NCBI GenBank assembly: GCA_012514535.1
Contig: JAAZAA010000299.1
Coordinates: forward strand, 1 to 64,000
Reading direction: 5' to 3'
Length of the DNA stretch: 64,000 bases
DNA from: Myxococcales bacterium
Lineage (GTDB): Bacteria; Myxococcota_A; Polyangia; Polyangiales; Polyangiaceae
The translations under genes and the position numbers were made by a program. Position 1 is the first letter of the stretch, and the number at the start of each line of letters is the position of its first letter. Of the stretch, positions 26,530 through 34,662 are shown in pieces. The notes below the pieces were generated by a model. The model had not been told where the DNA came from. It made no database searches and was given only the letters and a program-made list of their open reading frames with translations.

Positions 26530-27306
26530 ATGAAAGTCGCGATTCTTGCGGGAGGGGTGGGCAGCCGCCTCTCCGAGGAGACGGTCGAGAAGCCCAAGCC
26601 CATGGTGGAGATCGGTGGCCGACCGATCCTCTGGCACATCATGCGCCACTATCACTACTTCGGGCACAAGGACTTCGTGATCGCCCTCGGTTACAAGGGC
26701 GAGATCATCAAGAAGTACTTCGTGGACTACTGCTCTTTGAACGGTAGCAGCCTCACGGTCGATCTGCGGGAGCGCAGGGTGATCAACCACGAGGGCGCCG
26801 AGCCCCTCGACTGGCGCGTGCAGCTCGTCGACACGGGGATGTCGACCGCGACGGGCGGGCGCATCAAGCGGCTCCGTGACTACGTCGGCAACGAGACATT
26901 CATGCTCACCTGGGGTGACGGGGTGTCCAACGTCGACATCCGCAAGCTCCTCGAGTTCCACCGCTCTCACGGGAAGCTCGCCACCTTGACCGCGGTGCAT
27001 CCGGTCGCTCGCTTCGGTCACCTGGAGCTGGACGGCGACGTCGTCTCCGAGTTCTCCGAGAAGCCGCAGACGAAGCAGGGCTGGATCAACGGCGCGTTCT
27101 TCGTGCTCGAGCCGCAGGTGTTCGATTACATCGAGGGCGACGAGACGCAGTGGGACTACGAGCCCATGATGAATCTCGCCCGCGACGGCCAGCTCATGGC
27201 CTACAAGCACACGGATTTCTGGCAATGCATGGATACGCTGCGGGAGCGGAAGCTCTTGGAGGAGCTCTGGTCCTCCGGGAAAGCCCCCTGGCGCATCTGG
27301 GATTGA
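26530..27306 (+). CDS. rfbF: Glucose-1-phosphate cytidylyltransferase
   Basis: MKVAILAGGVGSRLSEETVEKPKPMVEIGGRPILWHIMRHY...DFWQCMDTLRERKLLEELW. Confidence 0.93.
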   Translation: MKVAILAGGVGSRLSEETVEKPKPMVEIGGRPILWHIMRHYHYFGHKDFVIALGYKGEIIKKYFVDYCSLNGSSLTVDLRERRVINHEGAEPLDWRVQLVDTGMSTATGGRIKRLRDYVGNETFMLTWGDGVSNVDIRKLLEFHRSHGKLATLTAVHPVARFGHLELDGDVVSEFSEKPQTKQGWINGAFFVLEPQVFDYIEGDETQWDYEPMMNLARDGQLMAYKHTDFWQCMDTLRERKLLEELWSSGKAPWRIWD

Positions 27307-27353
27307 GAGCAGCGCCGGACGCCAGAGAGGCGCCCGCATCCGCGCGGCGCGAG

Positions 27354-27369
27354 TCTGACGTATGTCAGA
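27354..27369. promoter_or_regulatory. Perfect palindrome TCTGAC-GTAT-GTCAGA
   Basis: Read directly in the gap between rfbF and the SDR gene. Confidence 0.4.
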
Positions 27370-27473
27370 GTTCGCAGCCCACCCACTCGTCGCGGTCGTG
27401 AGCCTCCAACAAGGAGACTCACGTATCACACAACGCACACGCAACGGCTCACGACAGTCAGACGGCCACGATC

Positions 27474-28511
27474 ATGAGAGTGCTACTCACAGGACACAAG
27501 GGATACATCGGCACCGTGTTGGCGCCGATGCTTCGAGACGCTGGACACGAGGTGCACGGATACGACTCCGACCTGTTCAAGCGCTGCACCTTCGGGGAGG
27601 AGCCGCGCCCGATCCCCGAGACCATCAAGGACATCCGGGACTGCGAGCTGTCTGACGTGCAAGGGTTCGACGCCGTGGTCCACCTGGCAGGCCTGTCGAA
27701 CGACCCGCTCGGCGATCTCGACCCGCAGCTCACCTACGAGATCAACTATCACGCGTCGGTGCGCCTCGCAGAGCTCGCGAAGAAGGCCGGAGTCTCGCGC
27801 TTCGTGTTCTCCTCGTCCTGCAGCAACTACGGGGCCGCAGGGGACGACATCCTGACCGAGGAGTCCCCGCTCAACCCCGTCACGCCTTACGGGAAGTCGA
27901 AGGTGCTGTTGGAGCAGGAGCTCTCGCGCCTGGCCGATCCGACGTTCACCCCGGTGTACCTGCGGAACGCGACGGCCTACGGCGTCTCACCTCGGCTCCG
28001 CTTCGATCTCGTGCTCAACAACCTGGTCGCCTGGGCGCACACCACCGGCAAGGTCCATTTGAAGAGCGACGGATCGCCGTGGCGACCCCTGGTCCACATC
28101 GAGGACATCTCGCGCGCGTTCCTCGCGGTGCTCGGCGCCCCCAAGGAGCGCGTCCACAAGCGCGCCTTCAACGTCGGCGTGCCCGGAGAGAACTTCCGCA
28201 TCCGGGAGGTCGCCGGCATCGTGCGCGAGGTCGTCGCCGGATCGGAGCTGAGCTTCGCGGACGGCGCCTCGCCCGACATCCGAAACTACCGAGTAGACTG
28301 CTCTCTCCTGCCGCGCGAGCTCCCCGAGTTCCACACGAAATGGCGGGTCCCGCACGGAGCCGAGGAGCTCCTCGACGCCTACGTGCGCACGGGCCTGTCC
28401 CTCGATGAGTTCGAGGGCAAACGTTACAAGCGCATCGACCACATCCGCACCCTGATCGCCGAAGGGATCATCGACCAGGAGCTGCGTCACACGGGAAAGG
28501 ACTTGTCATGA
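27474..28511 (+). CDS. NAD-dependent epimerase/dehydratase (extended SDR)
   Basis: [13 protein letters not shown] Rossmann motif; YGKSK catalytic motif. Confidence 0.88.
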   Translation: MRVLLTGHKGYIGTVLAPMLRDAGHEVHGYDSDLFKRCTFGEEPRPIPETIKDIRDCELSDVQGFDAVVHLAGLSNDPLGDLDPQLTYEINYHASVRLAELAKKAGVSRFVFSSSCSNYGAAGDDILTEESPLNPVTPYGKSKVLLEQELSRLADPTFTPVYLRNATAYGVSPRLRFDLVLNNLVAWAHTTGKVHLKSDGSPWRPLVHIEDISRAFLAVLGAPKERVHKRAFNVGVPGENFRIREVAGIVREVVAGSELSFADGASPDIRNYRVDCSLLPRELPEFHTKWRVPHGAEELLDAYVRTGLSLDEFEGKRYKRIDHIRTLIAEGIIDQELRHTGKDLS

Positions 28512-29770
28512 ACATGCTGAGCACTTCGGGGCCGGCGCGCATCTCCGAGACGATCACCCACTGCCGTGCCTGTGGGAAGTCCGGGTTCGTGCCCTTCCTC
28601 GATCTGGGGAGTACTCCGCTCGCCGACCGCCTGCTCACGCAGGAACAGCTCGACGCCCCGGAGCCGCGCGTACCGCTCGAGGTCGTCTTCTGTCCCCATT
28701 GCACCCTCGTGCAGATCACGGAGACGGTCCACCCAGCGGTGTTGTTTGGCGGAGACTACCCGTACTTCTCCTCGGTCTCGCCGAGCCTCCTCGCGCACTT
28801 CCGAGCCAGCGCGCTGCACCTCCTCGAGTCACGGCAGCTCGGTCCGGATACCCTGGTCGTCGAGGCCGCGAGCAACGACGGTTACATGCTGGTCAACTTC
28901 GCCGAGCGTGGGGTGCCGGTGCTCGGCATCGACCCCGCCCGGGATCCGGCTCGTGCGGCCCAGGCCCGGGGCATACCCACCCTCAACACCTTCTTCACCG
29001 TCGAGCTGGCCCGCCAGCTGCGCGCGGACGGCAAGTCGGCGGACGTCTTCCTCGCGAACAACGTGCTCGCCCACGTCGCGGACCTGAACGGGTTCGTGGA
29101 GGGGATCGCGACGCTGCTCGAGCCGGGAGGGGTCGCCGTCCTCGAGTGCCCGTACCTGATGGACCTGCTGGACCACTGCGAGTTCGACACGATCTACCAT
29201 CAACACCTCTGCTACTTCTCGGTGACGGCGCTCACCAAGCTGTTCGCACGGCACGGCCTGTCCCTGAACGACGTCGAGCGCACCCCCATCCACGGTGGAT
29301 CGCTGCGCCTCTTCGTCGAGCACACGACAGACGTGCGACCGCGTGTACGCGATCTGCTCGAGGAGGAAGCACGACGTGGGGTGACCCGCATCGACTTCTA
29401 CAGGCAATTCGCGGAGAAGGTCCGCTCCCTGCGGGAAGAGCTCCGAGAGGCCCTCGGCCACCTGCGCGGCGAAGGCAAGCGCATCGTCGGCTACGCCGCC
29501 GCGGCCAAGGCCTGCACGCTGATGAGCTTCTGCGGCATCGACCGGGAGCACCTCGACTACCTCGTCGACCTGAACCCGTACAAGCAGGGTCGCTTCATGA
29601 GCGGGAACAAGCTCCCGATCCTGGACCCCGCGCAGCTCCTCGAGGACCGCCCGGACTTCGTCCTCATCCTGGCCTGGAACTTCGCGGAAGAGATCATGCG
29701 TCAGCAGGACGGCTACCGAGGCCGCGGCGGTCGCTTCATCATCCCGGTGCCCGAGGTCCGCGTGCACTGA
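28508..29770 (+). CDS. Sugar C-methyltransferase with N-terminal zinc-binding domain (copy 1)
   Basis: [25 protein letters not shown] zinc motif, SAM domain, C-terminal [17 protein letters not shown]...[18 protein letters not shown] overlap with upstream gene. Confidence 0.85.
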   Translation: MNMLSTSGPARISETITHCRACGKSGFVPFLDLGSTPLADRLLTQEQLDAPEPRVPLEVVFCPHCTLVQITETVHPAVLFGGDYPYFSSVSPSLLAHFRASALHLLESRQLGPDTLVVEAASNDGYMLVNFAERGVPVLGIDPARDPARAAQARGIPTLNTFFTVELARQLRADGKSADVFLANNVLAHVADLNGFVEGIATLLEPGGVAVLECPYLMDLLDHCEFDTIYHQHLCYFSVTALTKLFARHGLSLNDVERTPIHGGSLRLFVEHTTDVRPRVRDLLEEEARRGVTRIDFYRQFAEKVRSLREELREALGHLRGEGKRIVGYAAAAKACTLMSFCGIDREHLDYLVDLNPYKQGRFMSGNKLPILDPAQLLEDRPDFVLILAWNFAEEIMRQQDGYRGRGGRFIIPVPEVRVH

Positions 29771-29839
29771 TCCGTGGGGGCCGCCCAGCCGCCGTCCTGC
29801 GCGCTCGGAGCTCCCCACGCCGCCTCGAAGGAGAGAACC

Positions 29840-31051
29840 GTGTCTGAGCCACGTTACATGACCTGTCCCTGTTGCGGAGGGCGTCGCGTCGACGTCTTCT
29901 ACGAGGTCACTCGCGTCCCGGTGAACAGTGTCCTGCAGCTCCCGACCCGCGAGGAGGCGCTGAGCTTCCCCACGGGGGACATCGCCCTCGGGTTCTGCGC
30001 CGACTGCGGGTTCGTGTACAATACGGCCTTTCGCTCCGAGCTCTTGGAGTACTCGGACCGCTACGATCCCACGCAGGCCTTTTCGCCGACGTTCAATCGG
30101 TGGCACGAGGAGCTGGCAGCGCGCCTCGTCGAGCGCTACGAGCTCCGCAACAAGCGGCTCATCGAGATCGGCTGCGGCAAGGGAGAGTTCCTCAACCTGC
30201 TCTGCGAGATCGGCGGTAACGAAGGGCTCGGCTTCGATCCGGCGTACGTGCCGGAGCGAGACCTACGTCAAGGGCGCACACGCGCGAAGTTCATCTCCGA
30301 CTTCTACGACGAACGCTACGCCGGCGAGCGGGGTGACTTCGTGTGCTGCAAGATGACGCTCGAGCACATCCAGCCAGCCGCCGAGTTCATGGGGACGGTG
30401 CGGCGCGCGGTCGGCGACGATCCTCGGACGGTCGTGTTCTTCCAGGTGCCGGACGTGGAACGGATCCTCGAAGAGACCGCGTTCTGGGACGTCTACTACG
30501 AGCACTGTTCGTACTACTCGATGGGATCGTTGGGGCGGCTGTTCCGGCGAACCGGCTTCGAGGTCCTCGACCTGGCGCGGGAGTACGAGAACCAGTACTT
30601 GATGATCGAGGCTCGACCAGCCAGCGGTCTGCACCGGACCCCGCTCCCGCAAGAGAACGATCTCAAGCGCTTGCGCTGCCTCGTCCGCGACTTCACGAGG
30701 CGGCTCGAAGCGCAGACGTCTCACTGGAGGGGGCTCCTCGAACGCCACGGGCGCGATGGGAAGAAGGTCGTGATCTGGGGCTCTGGTTCGAAGGGCGTGT
30801 CGTTCTTGACCACGCTCGGCGACCTGGGCCGCGCCGCGGGTCCGTCGAAGGGCTCGATCGAGTACGTGGTGGACATCAACCCCCATCGCCAGGGTCACTT
30901 CATGGCGAGGACGGGGCAGGAGATCGTGGGTCCGGAGTTCCTGGAGGAGTATCGACCCGACACCGTGATCGTCATGAACCCGGTCTACACCCGCGAAATT
31001 CGGGACACTTTGACGTCGAGGGGTCTGCAACCCGAGGTGCTGACTACATGA
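29840..31051 (+). CDS. Sugar C-methyltransferase-like protein (copy 2)
   Basis: CPCCGG...CADCGFVYN; RLIEIGCGKGEFLNLLCEIG; C-terminal VDINPHRQGHFMARTG; GTG start after GAAGGAG. Confidence 0.8.
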   Translation: MSEPRYMTCPCCGGRRVDVFYEVTRVPVNSVLQLPTREEALSFPTGDIALGFCADCGFVYNTAFRSELLEYSDRYDPTQAFSPTFNRWHEELAARLVERYELRNKRLIEIGCGKGEFLNLLCEIGGNEGLGFDPAYVPERDLRQGRTRAKFISDFYDERYAGERGDFVCCKMTLEHIQPAAEFMGTVRRAVGDDPRTVVFFQVPDVERILEETAFWDVYYEHCSYYSMGSLGRLFRRTGFEVLDLAREYENQYLMIEARPASGLHRTPLPQENDLKRLRCLVRDFTRRLEAQTSHWRGLLERHGRDGKKVVIWGSGSKGVSFLTTLGDLGRAAGPSKGSIEYVVDINPHRQGHFMARTGQEIVGPEFLEEYRPDTVIVMNPVYTREIRDTLTSRGLQPEVLTT

Positions 31052-32205
31052 GAGAATCGACTTGCACGGTTTGTGCGAGCAACCGAGTCGTCATCGTCGC
31101 GGACACCGGCGCCGTGCCCGTGTTCTGCAATCAACTCTGCCGCACGCGCGCGGCAGCGGTGTCCACGACGAAGGCGAACGTCAAGCTGGGCTACTGCGAG
31201 GATTGCGGCCACGTATACAACGTGTGCTTCGACGAGCGGCTCCTGCGCTACGGCCCCGAGTACGAGAACTCACTGCACTGCTCGGGACAGTTTCGGGACT
31301 TCGCGGAGCGCCTCGCCGAGGAGCTCGTCGCGAGGCACGCCCTGCGTGGGAAGCGCATCGTGGAGGTGGGGTGCGGCAACGGGGAGTTCCTGCTGACCCT
31401 CTGCCGAGAGGGCAGGAACGAGGGCTTCGGCTTCGACGTCAGCCATGCGGGTCGCCCCGACGGACTCCCTGCCAACGTGCGCATCGAGACGGATACCTTC
31501 GGGCCGCGCCACGCCGCCCTCGATCCGGATTTCGTGTACACGCGGCACGTGCTGGAGCACGTCGGCGATCCCATCGCGTTCCTGCGGGAAATTCGGGACA
31601 ACGTACGGGAGGGGGCCGCCTTCTACGTCGAGGTGCCGAACGCCCTCTACACCCTCCGTGATGGCGGGGTGTGGGACATCATCTACGAGCACTGCGGGTA
31701 TTTCACCCCGGACTCCCTGCGCACCGCGCTCGAGCGGAGTGGCTTCGTCGTGGAGCTGATCCAGGAGGCCTTCGACGGGCAGTTTCTGTGCGCCCACGCC
31801 CGGGCAGAGACGTCCGCGGCGATGTCGCGCCGCCCACCCGATCCGCTCCTGCGACGCCTCGTCTCGGACTTCGTCTGCCATCACGGCGCCAAGATCGCCG
31901 CGTGGCGCGCGACCGTCGCGGAGCTCGCGACGCAGCAACGGCGGGTGGTCGCGTGGGGCGCCGGCTCCAAGGGCAACACCTTCGCGAACCTCGTGGCCCG
32001 AGCGGACGTGGTCCCATACGTCGTCGACCTGAACCCGAGGAAGCACGGCATGTTCGTCGCCGGCACCGGGGCCCGCATCGTCCCTCCCGAGTTCCTCGTC
32101 CAGTACCGACCCGACGTAGTCGTGGTCCTCAACCCGGTGTACGAGCGAGAGATCCGGCAGCGCCTGGCGGGTTTGGGCCTCAGTCCATCGGTTCTTCTGG
32201 CGTGA
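31048..32205 (+). CDS. Sugar C-methyltransferase-like protein (copy 3)
   Basis: CTVCAS...CEDCGHVYN; RIVEVGCGNGEFLLTLCREG; C-terminal VDLNPRKHGMFVAGTG; ATGA overlap with copy 2. Confidence 0.8.
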   Translation: MRESTCTVCASNRVVIVADTGAVPVFCNQLCRTRAAAVSTTKANVKLGYCEDCGHVYNVCFDERLLRYGPEYENSLHCSGQFRDFAERLAEELVARHALRGKRIVEVGCGNGEFLLTLCREGRNEGFGFDVSHAGRPDGLPANVRIETDTFGPRHAALDPDFVYTRHVLEHVGDPIAFLREIRDNVREGAAFYVEVPNALYTLRDGGVWDIIYEHCGYFTPDSLRTALERSGFVVELIQEAFDGQFLCAHARAETSAAMSRRPPDPLLRRLVSDFVCHHGAKIAAWRATVAELATQQRRVVAWGAGSKGNTFANLVARADVVPYVVDLNPRKHGMFVAGTGARIVPPEFLVQYRPDVVVVLNPVYEREIRQRLAGLGLSPSVLLA

Positions 32206-34510
32206 CGCCGGGGGGAGGACCTTCGAGGGGTTCGAGGCCCTCGATGGGATCGAGCCCCTCGTCGAGGGGCACGAAGAGGGGCTCGTCCTCGTCGATCCGG
32301 ATGCGCAGCTCGGAGGGGTCCGGTTGATCTTGGCTGGGCCCTCTTCGGGCGTCATCGGGCAGCGGTGACGGCGGCGGCGTGGAGCCGCTGAACGCGTCCA
32401 GGGCGAGCGCCAGCCCGAGGACGAGCACCAGGAAGAGCGCGACCGCCCACACGGGCGGGGGTTTGGATGCGCGGGTCGACGGCAAGACCTGGGTCTCCCA
32501 CGGGTCCACTCGGCGATCGGGGCGCCTGCCTGGCCTCGCGAGGACGATCGCCCGGCTGCCTGGTCTCGGTGCTCGCAGCTCGCCCGCGGCGCCGAGGTCC
32601 AACCTGCCCCACCCCAGCGCGGCGCGGTCGGCAGGGTCCAGACCAGCAGGGTCCAAACCACCAGGATCCAGACCGGCAGGGTCCAGACCGGCATCCTCCA
32701 AGACGGGATCCAGCATGCCGGGACCGGCAACGCCGGGAGACTCGCCAGGGGGCAGAGATTTTGCCCCGATGCGGGCGGCCTCGGCCACTTCGCTGGGCAG
32801 CGCGAGCTGGTCGAGGAGCACGGCGGTACGCAGGAGGTCCGCGCGGAAATGTTCGGCAGACTGATAACGACGCTCCCGATCGCGCTCGAGGGCACGCAGG
32901 CACACGGGGTCGAAGGCGGGGTGAGGACGGCGCCCCACGGTGCTGGGAGGAGCGATGGGCTCGTAGAGCACCTGCTGCATGATCTCCTCGGCGGTGTCCC
33001 CATCGAAGAGCTGCAGCCCCGTCAACAGCCGGTAGAGCACGACGCCCAAGGCGAAGATGTCGGCGCGGTGATCGACCTCCCCCGTGGCGATGCGCTCGGG
33101 GGCCAGGTACTGGGGCTTGCCGCGAGCGCGCCCGTCGCCCGCCCAGTTGTCGCTGACGTGCGCGACCCCGAAGTCCGTCACCCGCGTCACGCCGTCGAAG
33201 CCGACGAGCAGGTTGTCCGGAGAAACGTCCTGGTGCACGAGACCGAGCAGGCGGCCCTGGTCGTCCCCCAAGGTGTGCGCGGCGTGCAGCCCTGCCAGGG
33301 CTTCGACGCCGATGGCGGCGGCGATCGAAGGATCGATCAGGAGGGTCCCCCTGGCCTCGGCTGCGAGCAGGTCGGCGACGCTGCACCCCGCGACGAACTC
33401 CATCACGAGATAGGGCTGCCCGCGGCTGCTCCCCACGTCGACGACGCTGACGACGTTCGGGTGGTGGAGACGCCCGGTGAGCCGGGCCTCGCGCAGGAGC
33501 AGGCGCACTGCCTCCGGGTTCTGGCAGAGGTGTTCCCGGAGCACCTTCATCGCGAACAGGCGCGAGAAGCCTCCCTCGCCGCGCACCCGGCACGCGTACA
33601 CGGTGGCCATGCCCCCGCGCCCCAACCGGCTCAGGATCTCGTAGCGCCCGACGACGGGACGTGGCCTCGAGGAAGCGGATCGCTCTCCGCCCGCTCCCTC
33701 CGCTGCCGCGGGGGTGGAGGATCGGGGCGGCAGCGTCGGCTCGCTCGGGCTGACGTCCTGCGCCCGGCGGGGAGGCTCGACGGGCGACGAGGTCGTCGCC
33801 TCCAACGCCGCGAGCTCTTCGAGGTCCCGGTCGCTACCGGGGTCCTCCGTGACGTCGGAGGGCGAACGGGAGGGGGCCTCCGGCCAGATCACCACCCCGG
33901 CGTCGAGGAGCTGCACGACGCTGCTCAACACCACCACCGGATCCAGCCCGCTCTGATCGATGAGCGCGTACAGGGGCCTCTCGCCGTCGATCAGCGCGTG
34001 CACGGCGCCGCGCGCTCCGTCGAGCGTCACTCCGGCGGGAGCCGAGCACGGCTCGAGGACCGCCGACAGCGGGGGCACGCGCGCCAGCAGCTCGGACCAC
34101 TGACGACGCCGCGCCTGCACCTTCTCCTCGAGCTCGGGGAGCGAGGCGTGCAAGGACTGGCGTCCGTGGCTCACTCCGGTCTGCTCGCGCCAGCGCGCCG
34201 CGGGATAGGAGAGGAGGTGTAACAACGCGCGCTCCCCCGCAGAGCCCGCGAGAGACGCGTCGACGATGACGCCCGTTCGCAGCCACACCTCCGCGAGCCC
34301 CGCGGGGGTGTGGAAGACGACCTGGCCCGTCGCGCCCCGACTCGACGCGTCGCGCAACACCGCGAGGGGCGACCCCAGAAGGACCCTCTCCCGATCCGCT
34401 CGCCGTCCGTTCCCCGGTGCGGGGGCGTTTTCGCCGGGAGCCTGAAGTGCCAGCGGCACCTCGAGCGCCTCGGCGCGTCTCGAATCGGGATGATTCGGTC
34501 GAGCAATCAA
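32180..34510 (-). CDS. PATAN (DUF4388)-Ser/Thr protein kinase with C-terminal TM
   Basis: YEILSRLGRGGMATVYACR...FAMKVL...LVHQDVSPDNLLVGFDGVTRVTDFG; N-terminal GQVVFHTPAGLAEVWLRTGVIVDASLAG..ALLHLL; start uncertain (TTG 34510 proposed). Confidence 0.85.
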   Translation of the reverse strand: MIARPNHPDSRRAEALEVPLALQAPGENAPAPGNGRRADRERVLLGSPLAVLRDASSRGATGQVVFHTPAGLAEVWLRTGVIVDASLAGSAGERALLHLLSYPAARWREQTGVSHGRQSLHASLPELEEKVQARRRQWSELLARVPPLSAVLEPCSAPAGVTLDGARGAVHALIDGERPLYALIDQSGLDPVVVLSSVVQLLDAGVVIWPEAPSRSPSDVTEDPGSDRDLEELAALEATTSSPVEPPRRAQDVSPSEPTLPPRSSTPAAAEGAGGERSASSRPRPVVGRYEILSRLGRGGMATVYACRVRGEGGFSRLFAMKVLREHLCQNPEAVRLLLREARLTGRLHHPNVVSVVDVGSSRGQPYLVMEFVAGCSVADLLAAEARGTLLIDPSIAAAIGVEALAGLHAAHTLGDDQGRLLGLVHQDVSPDNLLVGFDGVTRVTDFGVAHVSDNWAGDGRARGKPQYLAPERIATGEVDHRADIFALGVVLYRLLTGLQLFDGDTAEEIMQQVLYEPIAPPSTVGRRPHPAFDPVCLRALERDRERRYQSAEHFRADLLRTAVLLDQLALPSEVAEAARIGAKSLPPGESPGVAGPGMLDPVLEDAGLDPAGLDPGGLDPAGLDPADRAALGWGRLDLGAAGELRAPRPGSRAIVLARPGRRPDRRVDPWETQVLPSTRASKPPPVWAVALFLVLVLGLALALDAFSGSTPPPSPLPDDARRGPSQDQPDPSELRIRIDEDEPLFVPLDEGLDPIEGLEPLEGPPPGVTPEEPMD
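32632..32700 (-). repeat. 15-bp in-frame tandem repeat encoding GLDPA/GLDPG in the kinase juxtamembrane region
   Basis: CAGGGTCCAGACCGG-like units; AGLDPAGLDPGGLDPAGLDPAD. Confidence 0.75.
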
Positions 34511-34662
34511 AGCAGTGTCCGTTGGGGAGTTCTCGGGACGACCAGGTCCTCCCGGCCGCGGCGTCGCGGAGAACCGCCCGCGGTGACGCCGTTCACGAGG
34601 CCAGCGCCGTGGTCGTCCGCGGCGACTGGTACGGCCCGCTTGCTGCCTCTCGAAAGGCTGCC

